The notes below the pieces were generated by a model. It did no database searches, had not been told where the DNA came from, and worked only from the letters and a program-made list of their open reading frames with translations. Position numbers and translations under genes: made by a program. Positions 43,225-50,375 of a stretch of DNA of 64,000 bases are shown piece after piece. The stretch is from Anaerolineales bacterium (GTDB taxonomy: Bacteria > Chloroflexota > Anaerolineae > Anaerolineales > Villigracilaceae): NCBI GenBank assembly GCA_023382595.1, contig JAHDWB010000002.1, positions 62,001 to 126,000 of the forward strand, given 5' to 3'. The first letter of the stretch is position 1; the number at the start of each line of letters is the position of its first letter.

Positions 43225-44415
43225 CTATACAACTAGTACAACGGGAATCTCCAACCATATCTGAAACAAAGTGATAAACAATAAATTCTTTATCTTTTTT
43301 ACTATCTGAACACCGGCAAGAGCTGCCTGTCCCTTGGGCGTAAATGTAAACATCCCTTCTACGATCGCCCGGCGGCCTGTCCAGATTTTACTGATATACG
43401 AATCCGGAGAAGCTGAACTATCAATATAATCAAGGTCGCCAAGTTTCTCTCCAACATGTTCAATCGTTTGGATCTCATTCACCACACCCGGCGAGTATTT
43501 GGAAAATTCCGGATCCCAGCCCAACTTGAACCCAAACCCCGCCCTCCCGGATATCAAGTTGGATGTCGACGAGATGATGTGTCCATTGATGCTGAGCTCG
43601 GTGAAGTACGCCCGATCCACCCGGTTGAAACCTGCGATCATCTCCCTGAAAAAGCTGACATGATCCGCATTCGAATACAATGACGTCTCCTCCCTCCCCT
43701 TCCAACCCATGTTCTCCAGCCGGATGAACTCATCCACATTCCTCTCCAACGGCTCCATCCCGCGCACCAACCGCCACTCAAACATGCCAAGGCTACTTAA
43801 GCGGCGAATATTTCGTTGATAATCCCGTAATGTGTGCTTCGACACGGGCAAGGCAGTAGTTAACTCATCAAAGTCAGCCATATGGAATACAGCCCGTTCC
43901 CAACTGCTGAAGGTCGTCCACTTCACTCCAACATCCCGTGCCGCCTCTTTCATCTCATCCGGAAGCAGGTGCTCTGCCGGACAATTATCGATGTACAGCC
44001 CGTGCCACGGATACCCTCCATCCGTCAGGTATCCATAGATCATTCGCAATGCCTCGCCCGCATGCTCCCGGTCCAGCAAAAAACCGGACAAATAGGAATG
44101 AATGGACGTGAACGTTGACAGATGCATCAGCGGAAACTGACGCGTCGGCCTCCGTACCTGGAAAATGCCCACCCCCACCAAGTCCTTCATTCCACTGGCA
44201 GCTTTCTCCACGAACACCATTAGCACATCCGAGGTGCTTTCCAAATAGCGGATCGCAGGCATTACAAAATAGGGGGACAGGAAGGCATTTGGCACCACCG
44301 CCCGCGCTTCCAGATCCGCCCATGCGAGCAGCAGCCCTTCTTCAACATCGTTCGGATGCAGAACACGAACCGTATATGAGGAAACATGTGAAATATCTCT
44401 TGCAAGATTGTTCAT
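43225..44415 (-). CDS. FemAB/BioF2-like acyltransferase, copy B
   Basis: A 396-residue paralogue of copy A. The first dozen residues (MNNLARDISHVS) differ and the next ~265 are encoded by almost or fully identical DNA. The region from about residue 290 diverges (for example NEIQTIEHVGEKLGDLDY against NIIQFMENGKDLIGGLDY). A hydrophobic extension of about 18 residues (LFITLFQIWLEIPVVLVV) ends copy B only. GGAGG precedes the ATG. A TATAAT at 44512-44507 on this strand gives it its own promoter. The two copies may have different acceptor specificity with the same donor-side half. Confidence 0.75.
   Translation of the reverse strand: MNNLARDISHVSSYTVRVLHPNDVEEGLLLAWADLEARAVVPNAFLSPYFVMPAIRYLESTSDVLMVFVEKAASGMKDLVGVGIFQVRRPTRQFPLMHLSTFTSIHSYLSGFLLDREHAGEALRMIYGYLTDGGYPWHGLYIDNCPAEHLLPDEMKEAARDVGVKWTTFSSWERAVFHMADFDELTTALPVSKHTLRDYQRNIRRLSSLGMFEWRLVRGMEPLERNVDEFIRLENMGWKGREETSLYSNADHVSFFREMIAGFNRVDRAYFTELSINGHIISSTSNLISGRAGFGFKLGWDPEFSKYSPGVVNEIQTIEHVGEKLGDLDYIDSSASPDSYISKIWTGRRAIVEGMFTFTPKGQAALAGVQIVKKIKNLLFITLFQIWLEIPVVLVV
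43634..44383. repeat. 750-base direct repeat, copy 2 (within acyltransferase B)
   Basis: Identical partner of 42149-42898, at an offset of exactly 1485 bases. Confidence 0.85.
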
Positions 44416-44649
44416 TACCTATTACCTCCAAAGTCAAAGCGCTTTTCTCTTAATCCAATCCAGCAGTGTCAATTTTCCCTCATTTGATAGAGTAGGAACA
44501 CCAAGTATTATAGTAGGTTGTGGTGTAGATGCAATACAAATGCAGGCATTGATAATGGGTACAAATAACCGTTGAAAAAGTAGTCGTTTGAAGGACTTAA
44601 AGGTCTTATGTTACAATGTCACAAAGCGCCAAAAATGGAGGAAACCATC

Positions 44650-45438
44650 GTGAAAAATTTTCTGCTCGCCGCTCTCATTATCCTTATAACCGCCTGCGCC
44701 CCGCAGACCGCGGAACCGACGCCCACGGCGACCACTGTTCCCACCGCTACGCATACCCCTACTCCGGAACCTACATCCACACCTACCATTACCCCAACCC
44801 CTACTCCAGAGCCACTCACAATGGATGATTTGGAGACGATGCCTGATGAAGATAAGTTTGACCTTGTTCCTGAGAATGTTGAAGGGGAGAGAGTATTGGC
44901 AAGTAAATATTTCCCTAATATTGTTGTATTACAGGTTCAGGATGAAAATAGTGATGGTACTAAATTAGTAGGTTATGATTTAATAAAGAAAGAAGTCGTA
45001 ACCCTTACATCTGCAGGAATATTTGTTACTCCGACCCTTGATGGTACCTTTTATTACGAACACTTATATTTTAATGGTAATACAGCTTCTGGTATTGGAA
45101 AACTTAAGGAGGCTATTAAGAGTGTGTTTAATCCCCCTGTATTTAATACTGTACAAGAACACCTGTCTGCAAATGTTGGTAATAAAGATGTTAGAACTTT
45201 TTTTGATGAGACTGGTATTAAGAGAGGTGAACCAAGTATAGGTATGTTCGTGGATTTAAATGCGAGTGAACGTACTTGGATTTCATTGACGTCGGTACTT
45301 AATAATGGTCTTCCAACAGATGTGAGAATCTTCTTCATTCCTGTCATTGATACAGAAACTGGTGGTTATAAGTATGATTGGTTTTTCGTTAAAGTCAAGG
45401 ACTTTGAGAACTTTTGGCGAAGACTAGAGGCCAAATAA
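44650..45438 (+). CDS. Lipoprotein with Thr/Pro-rich linker, unknown function
   Basis: A 262-residue protein starting at GTG 44650 with GGAGG eight bases upstream. The signal ends in lipobox ITAC (Cys ~16), and a Thr-Pro-rich linker of about 40 residues leads to a ~200-residue domain I do not recognise. The linker half is G+C-rich while the domain is strikingly A+T-rich with different codon use (GTA, TTA, GGT), as if a native lipoprotein signal and linker had been joined to foreign DNA. It is probably anchored on the outer membrane face. It stands alone with no operon partner. Confidence 0.7.
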   Translation: MKNFLLAALIILITACAPQTAEPTPTATTVPTATHTPTPEPTSTPTITPTPTPEPLTMDDLETMPDEDKFDLVPENVEGERVLASKYFPNIVVLQVQDENSDGTKLVGYDLIKKEVVTLTSAGIFVTPTLDGTFYYEHLYFNGNTASGIGKLKEAIKSVFNPPVFNTVQEHLSANVGNKDVRTFFDETGIKRGEPSIGMFVDLNASERTWISLTSVLNNGLPTDVRIFFIPVIDTETGGYKYDWFFVKVKDFENFWRRLEAK

Positions 45439-45797
45439 TAAAAGCTTTAGTATCTTTAGTACAACATAGAAATAGATGGAAGTGAGTACTATTGAATTCA
45501 TAGCTATTTAAGTGTTCCTATTAGAGATTGTTAAACAACTCTTTCTACCTCATATACATGTATTGTTGACATAATTCGGTTGTTCCGTTAAGTAAAGTAT
45601 ACTTGTCCCCCCCCTGAAGGACATCGGGACGATGTGAGGGAGCGCAGTGACCGAAGAATCCCGCCGCGTTGCGGCGGAGATCCTTCCCCTTCGCTATGTT
45701 CAGGGTCAGGGTGACATAGCCTTTTTACTTTCGAAATTAGACACTCCCTTAAGTTAAATATAAGAGAACTATATTGGTGATAGTTCTTGATGTTTGT
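45439..45797. other. Spacer between lipoprotein gene and gltX
   Basis: A 359-base gap. The first part (45439-45600) is A+T-rich with nothing recognised. The second holds a G+C-rich hairpin repeat at 45605-45717. Both flanking genes converge on it. Confidence 0.5.
45605..45717. repeat. G+C-rich interspersed hairpin repeat
   Basis: It contains the perfect hairpin CCGCCGC-GTT-GCGGCGG (45661-45677) and ACATCG/CGATGT (45621-45635). Left (GTCCCC...CCTGAAGG) and right (CAGGGTCAGGGTGAC) ends are loosely complementary. The TTCGCTATGTTCAGGGT end resembles the GTCACCCTGA-type repeats widespread in bacterial intergenic DNA. It sits between convergent genes. Confidence 0.55.
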
Positions 45798-47279
45798 TCA
45801 ACGGCGTTCCAGGATCTCGATCGCGTTCTTGACCCTCTGCAAACATGTCTCGCGCCCGATAATTTCCATGCTCTCGAACAGCGGCGGACTGACTTTTTGC
45901 CCCGTCGTGGCTACGCGCAAGATGCCAAAGACCTGACCGGCGTTGTATCCGCTCGATTCGACGTATTCACGGAAGGGCGGCTCGCTTCGTTCGTGACTGA
46001 TATCTGCCCCCCCTTCCAGAATTTGATACGCCCTGCGAGCGATCTCCGCCGATTGCTTTGCGTCCAATCCTTTTGCGATCAGATCATCGGGGTTGGGCGT
46101 GACCTCATCCTTGAAGAAGAACGCCCCGAATTGAATACAATCATCCAATGTAACAAGCCGTTCGCGGATGAGCGGGATGATCTTCAGCAAAGTGCCATCG
46201 TCCACATTGAGTCCCTCACGGGTGAAGTAAGGCTTGAGGCGGGCTGCCAGGTCTTCGGTCGTGAAGAGGCGGATGTGCGTCGCGTTGAAATGATCCAGTT
46301 TTTGGAAGTTGATCGCGGCGGGAGAGGGAGTCAACGAATCGATCGTGAAGCGTTCGACCATTTGCTCGACGGTCATCACATCGTCTTCGGGGACGCCCCA
46401 ACCCATGAGCGCAGACCAGTTGAGCACGCCTTCGGGCGTGAAGCCGAGGTCCTGCATGTCTTTGATGAAAATGGAGTAGCCGTCCTTCATGGCTTGCGCC
46501 GTTTCGCGTTTGGACATTTTGCCCTTGCCGCTGGGTTTGAGGAAAACGGAGAGGTGGATCCAGACCGGTTCCTCCCAGCCGAAGGCGCGCACGATGTTGA
46601 CGTGCAACGGAAATGTGCCGAGCCACTCCGAGCCGCGCAAGACGTGCGTGATCTGCATTTCGTGGTCGTCCACGATGGCGGCGAGATGGTAGGTTGGCAA
46701 GCCGTCGGTCTTGAGGATGACGTAGTCGTTGAGTTGTTTGTTGTCGGTGGTGATATCGCCGCGCAGGTGGTCGTGCGCGACGGTGACGCCTTCCTTCGGC
46801 ATCTTGAAGCGGATGGTGTACGGCTCGCCGCTCGCGATGCGTTTGGCGGCATCATCAGGGTCGAGGTCGCGGCAGGTTCCGTCGTAGCGCGGATTTTCTT
46901 TATTCTTCATCTGCTCCTGGCGGACTTTTTCAAGTCGCTCAGGCGTGCAGAAGCAGGGATAGGCGCTGCCGTTATCTACCAGGGTTTTTGCATGATGCTG
47001 GTATATCTCGCGGCGCTCGGTCTGGCGGTAGGGACCGTACTTCCCGCCAATATCGGGACCTTCGTCATACTGCAAACCAAGCCAGCGCAAACCGTCGAAG
47101 ATCTCCTGCTCCGCGCCGGGGACGGTGCGTTTCAGGTCGGTGTCTTCGATGCGGAGAATGAACTGTCCGCCTGTCTTTTTGGCAAGCAGGTAATCATACA
47201 GCGCAGTACGCGCCGTGCCGAGATGCATATGTCCCGTTGGGGAGGGTGCGATGCGGGTGCGTGCGGGTTTGATGGACAA
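45798..47279 (-). CDS. gltX: Glutamyl-tRNA synthetase
   Basis: A 493-residue class I aminoacyl-tRNA synthetase charging tRNA-Glu. The HIGH-type motif reads PSPTGHMHLGTART near residue 20, and the KMSKS-type motif GKMSKRET is near residue 245. The anticodon-binding domain follows. The start is TTG 47279: GAGGAG lies six bases before it and no ATG fits. An open frame of 514 codons on the opposite strand is only its shadow. It lies downstream of rodA on the same strand, with a small palindrome between. Confidence 0.95.
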   Translation of the reverse strand: MSIKPARTRIAPSPTGHMHLGTARTALYDYLLAKKTGGQFILRIEDTDLKRTVPGAEQEIFDGLRWLGLQYDEGPDIGGKYGPYRQTERREIYQHHAKTLVDNGSAYPCFCTPERLEKVRQEQMKNKENPRYDGTCRDLDPDDAAKRIASGEPYTIRFKMPKEGVTVAHDHLRGDITTDNKQLNDYVILKTDGLPTYHLAAIVDDHEMQITHVLRGSEWLGTFPLHVNIVRAFGWEEPVWIHLSVFLKPSGKGKMSKRETAQAMKDGYSIFIKDMQDLGFTPEGVLNWSALMGWGVPEDDVMTVEQMVERFTIDSLTPSPAAINFQKLDHFNATHIRLFTTEDLAARLKPYFTREGLNVDDGTLLKIIPLIRERLVTLDDCIQFGAFFFKDEVTPNPDDLIAKGLDAKQSAEIARRAYQILEGGADISHERSEPPFREYVESSGYNAGQVFGILRVATTGQKVSPPLFESMEIIGRETCLQRVKNAIEILERR

Positions 47280-47343
47280 GGGTTACTCCTCAATGTGCAG
47301 GTCATGCTTGCAGCGTGACGACACTATTTTTACTGCAGTAATA

Positions 47344-47362
47344 GTCACGTTACAAACGTGAC
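47344..47362. repeat. Small perfect palindrome between rodA and gltX
   Basis: GTCACGTT-ACA-AACGTGAC: an 8-base stem with a 3-base loop. No T-tract follows, so it is more likely a short interspersed repeat than a terminator. Confidence 0.5.
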
Positions 47363-47370
47363 CTACGTCT

Positions 47371-48498
47371 TTAGAATTCGAGTTCTTTCTGGCGCATGAC
47401 AACGGACTGTACAAAGCCGACGCCGATCATGAGCGCGGTCAGACCGCTGCCGCCATAACTGATGAAGGGCAGCGGCAAACCCGAAACTGGCAGCAAGTTT
47501 AGATTCATCCCGATATTGACCGCCGCCTGAAAAAAGATCAGGGTTGCGATGCCGATGGCAAGCATCGACCCGGCAATGTCGCGCGCCTTTTGGGCGGCAC
47601 GGATGCAACGCCAGATGATGACCGAAATCACCAAGATGATGAGCACGCCGCCGATCATGCCGAATTCTTCCGAAGTTGCGGCAAAGATAAAGTCGGTGTG
47701 ACGGACTTTCAGGAAGCGTAATTGGGTCTGGGTGCCGTGCCCATATCCCTGACCGATCACTCCTCCCGACCCGACAGCGATCAATGCCTGCTGTACATTG
47801 TAGCGGTTGCCATAGGTATCGTTGGGGTCCGGCACAACAAAGTTGACAATTCGTTCCTGTTGATATGCCTGCAAAAAGGGAATACGAATCCCAAGCACTG
47901 ACAACGCAACCACCGTGCCAAGCGATAAAGCGCCCACAACCGCAACCATTGCCACATGCTTGACCTGAATCCCGTTGACCCACAACAGGACAGCCAGAAT
48001 GACGGATAGCACCATGACATTGCTCAAATTGGGCTGCAGGAGGATCAAGCCGATGATCCATGCCGCGCGGAAGACCGCACCAACCACCCAGCGCAGGTCG
48101 CGGGGCTGATCCTGCGTTGCATCGAAATAACGCGCCAGCACAATGATCGCAACGAGTTTCGCAAACTCCGTCGGTTGAAGGAATAGCACACCCACCTGGA
48201 ACCAGCGCTGGGCGCCAAATGCGGTTTGACCAAAACCGGTCAAGGTGAGCAGGAAGCCCAACATGACCAGATGGATGGGGCGGGACAGCGCCAGCCAGTA
48301 GCGGTAGTCAATGGATGCCAGGATGAAGATCAGCGCCACGCCGAGAATGGCAAAATATACCTGGCGGGAAATAGAAGGTTGAAGCACCTCGTTCCCCGCC
48401 ACGGCAGAGCGGATCATGACCGTTCCAAATGCCGATGCCAGCACGACTGCGCCAAGCAAAAGGAAGTCAAAATTACGCCAGGAAAGTCCACGAGTCAT
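47371..48498 (-). CDS. rodA: Rod shape-determining protein RodA (SEDS glycosyltransferase)
   Basis: A 375-residue SEDS-family peptidoglycan polymerase with about ten membrane helices and the signature PVSGLPLPFISYGGSGL near residue 340. It polymerises lipid II for side-wall growth together with PBP2, which is encoded upstream in the same cluster. There is no Shine-Dalgarno sequence: the bases directly before ATG are the T-tract of an intrinsic terminator, so expression may depend on read-through or on another promoter. Placed at the end of mreBCD-mrdA-minCDE, it completes the elongasome set. Confidence 0.92.
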   Translation of the reverse strand: MTRGLSWRNFDFLLLGAVVLASAFGTVMIRSAVAGNEVLQPSISRQVYFAILGVALIFILASIDYRYWLALSRPIHLVMLGFLLTLTGFGQTAFGAQRWFQVGVLFLQPTEFAKLVAIIVLARYFDATQDQPRDLRWVVGAVFRAAWIIGLILLQPNLSNVMVLSVILAVLLWVNGIQVKHVAMVAVVGALSLGTVVALSVLGIRIPFLQAYQQERIVNFVVPDPNDTYGNRYNVQQALIAVGSGGVIGQGYGHGTQTQLRFLKVRHTDFIFAATSEEFGMIGGVLIILVISVIIWRCIRAAQKARDIAGSMLAIGIATLIFFQAAVNIGMNLNLLPVSGLPLPFISYGGSGLTALMIGVGFVQSVVMRQKELEF

Positions 48499-48501
48499 AA
48501 T

Positions 48502-48546
48502 AAAAAAACACGGATGCGAACCTTGACAATGTCAGGTTGATCCGTG
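48502..48546 (-). terminator. Terminator abutting the rodA start
   Basis: On the minus strand CACGGAT...AACCT pairs with AGGTT...ATCCGTG around a ten-base loop and is followed by seven T. The T run ends three bases before the rodA ATG. It separates minE from rodA and could attenuate rodA. Confidence 0.75.
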
Positions 48547-48563
48547 CTCCAAAGCATGAACGA

Positions 48564-48818
48564 TCAACCTGCGCGCTGACGCGACGCGCTCCGCAGGGGA
48601 ATATCCGCGACGAGCCTTTGAGAACGCCCGTCCCGTTCCAAGTCAATGCGGACCGCATCGGGATCGATGTCGATATATTGCGAGATCGCCTTGATCAGAT
48701 CGTCCTTGAGCGATTCCAACTGCGCCGAGGTCAGGTCGGTGCGGTCGTGCACCAGCACAAGCTGAAGGCGTTCCTTCGCGCTCGAAGCACTCTTTTTCCG
48801 TGAGAAGAATTTCAGCAT
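48564..48818 (-). CDS. minE: Cell division topological specificity factor MinE
   Basis: An 84-residue MinE. The N-terminal membrane-targeting helix MLKFFSRKK is followed by the MinD-contact segment AKERLQLVLVHDR near residues 15-27. The dimerisation domain includes LKDDLIKAISQYIDID. MinE stimulates MinD ATPase and drives MinCD away from mid-cell. It starts one base after the minD stop. Confidence 0.93.
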   Translation of the reverse strand: MLKFFSRKKSASSAKERLQLVLVHDRTDLTSAQLESLKDDLIKAISQYIDIDPDAVRIDLERDGRSQRLVADIPLRSASRQRAG

Positions 48819-48819
48819 A

Positions 48820-49617
48820 TCATTTCCTCCCCGTCAGACGTTGAATGGCGCCCCACAGACCGCTCTGGTTATCCAGATCCATCAACGGGACATCCTGTCC
48901 CTGCAGACGCCTGGCGATATTGCGGAACGCCTGACCCGCACGGCTTTTGGGTTCGGTCACAACAGGCGCGCCGCGATTCGAGCCGATGATGACCGATTCA
49001 TCCTCGGGCACGATACCGATCAAGTGAATGCCAAGCAGATCCAAAACATCCTCCGCGGAGAGCATGTCGTTGTTCCGCACCATGGCGGGGTTCAGGCGAT
49101 TAATGACAAGGGACGGGTTGCCTTTTTCCTCGGCTTCAAGGATGCCCACCACCCGGTCCGCATCACGCACCGCGCTGACCTCGGGGTTGGTCACCACCAG
49201 AACGCGGTCCGCCGCCGCAATGGCATTCCGGAAGCCGCGCTCGATGCCGGCAGGCGAGTCAATGATCACGAAATCAGAATCAGCCCGCAGGTCATTGCAG
49301 ATGCGAATCATATCCGATGGAGAGACCGCATTTTTATCGCGCGTCTGGGCGGCGGGAATCAGGTACATATTGGAGTAATGCTTGTCGCGGATCATTGCCT
49401 GCTTCAATTTACAACGTCCCTCGATCACATCCACGATATCATACACGATGCGGTTCTCAAGTCCCATGACCACGTCAAGGTTGCGCAAACCAATATCGCC
49501 GTCGATGCAGACGACCTTTTTGCCGTCCATCGCCAGCGCGGTGGCAAGGTTTGCAACAGCGGTCGTTTTTCCCACGCCGCCTTTGCCGGATGTAATTGTG
49601 ATCACATGAGCAGTCAT
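48820..49617 (-). CDS. minD: Septum site-determining ATPase MinD
   Basis: A 265-residue ParA/MinD ATPase with the deviant Walker A motif SGKGGVGKTT near residue 10, VCIDGDIGLRNLDVVMG for switch I, and DSPAGIERG for Walker B. The C-terminal GAIQRLTGRK suggests a short amphipathic membrane-targeting helix. It recruits MinC to the membrane to block FtsZ rings away from mid-cell. ATG 49617, seven bases after AGGA, is preferred over TTG 49623. Confidence 0.95.
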   Translation of the reverse strand: MTAHVITITSGKGGVGKTTAVANLATALAMDGKKVVCIDGDIGLRNLDVVMGLENRIVYDIVDVIEGRCKLKQAMIRDKHYSNMYLIPAAQTRDKNAVSPSDMIRICNDLRADSDFVIIDSPAGIERGFRNAIAAADRVLVVTNPEVSAVRDADRVVGILEAEEKGNPSLVINRLNPAMVRNNDMLSAEDVLDLLGIHLIGIVPEDESVIIGSNRGAPVVTEPKSRAGQAFRNIARRLQGQDVPLMDLDNQSGLWGAIQRLTGRK

Positions 49618-49636
49618 AAGCAAGTCCTAAAATGAA

Positions 49637-50332
49637 TTAACCTGTATGCCAGAGTTCGGCTTGCAGGCGCCCCTCCGCGTTGATAGTGACGATCTCGGGC
49701 CGGGGGTCTTTTTGCGGATTCAGCATTGCGGAAACTTCATCGGCGATGCGGAGTTGATTGGCGGATAGATCGAGCGCGCAGATGTAGGCGCTTCTATCTC
49801 CCTTTGAGCCTGCGTGGATCATGCCGCGCACGCGCCCCCACACGATGACATTTCCCTCGGCAACGACCTCGGCGCCCGGGTTGACATCTCCCACAATGAC
49901 GATGTGACCGGCATGCTCGATGCGCGTACCGGAACGGATGGTCCGTTCAATAAAGAGGGCGGTGTTCGCATCCGAGATCGTATCGGCAAAATGGCGCTGT
50001 TCCTCGGGGCGAGGTTTGGAAATGCGCGTGGCAAGCCCAAGCAGCTGCGAGGTCTGTTCAGTGACCGGCGATTCGCTGATCACCGCCCATAGCACTACAT
50101 TTCGCTCCGAGAGATGATCCCGCAGGTCAACCAAATCGTTGACCTTCAGAATTTGCGTCCCAACATCCATGGCAAGCCGCGCGCCTTGAAAAAAGGCGGG
50201 GCGTTCATCGATCTGTATGATCAAAGCCCTGCGCTGGTCGTCCCAGGATGCGTCCGAAAAGGTTGCGAGAAGCCCGTCGCGTATTCCCTTGATCTGAACA
50301 ATGGATGTAGTGGGTTCCATAAGTTGATTCAT
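49637..50332 (-). CDS. minC: Septum site-determining protein MinC
   Basis: A 231-residue MinC. The N-terminal FtsZ-inhibiting domain (to about residue 110) is followed by the C-terminal beta-helix domain with HAGHIVIVGDVNPGAEVVA and NVIVWGRVRGMIHAG, which binds MinD. It inhibits FtsZ polymerisation. It has no evident ribosome site. A TATAAT on this strand (50355-50350) places a transcript start about ten bases before ATG, so minCDE can be expressed independently of mrdA. Confidence 0.9.
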   Translation of the reverse strand: MNQLMEPTTSIVQIKGIRDGLLATFSDASWDDQRRALIIQIDERPAFFQGARLAMDVGTQILKVNDLVDLRDHLSERNVVLWAVISESPVTEQTSQLLGLATRISKPRPEEQRHFADTISDANTALFIERTIRSGTRIEHAGHIVIVGDVNPGAEVVAEGNVIVWGRVRGMIHAGSKGDRSAYICALDLSANQLRIADEVSAMLNPQKDPRPEIVTINAEGRLQAELWHTG

Positions 50333-50349
50333 GCGGTTTATCGCGTTGA

Positions 50350-50355
50350 ATTATA
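50350..50355 (-). promoter_or_regulatory. -10 box upstream of minC
   Basis: TATAAT on the minus strand, 17 bases before the minC ATG and inside the 43-base gap after mrdA. Confidence 0.5.
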
Positions 50356-50375
50356 CCTGATGAAAAGGGCTCGAT

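Noticed and set aside
43985-44323. Two identical 112-codon Gly/Cys-rich frames (also at 42500-42838)
   Set aside because: Both are shadows inside the duplicated acyltransferase genes; they are identical only because the DNA is duplicated.
45774-47318. A 514-codon open frame on the plus strand
   Set aside because: It is the antisense shadow of gltX, which has complete synthetase motifs and a strong ribosome site; the plus-strand translation shows no domain.
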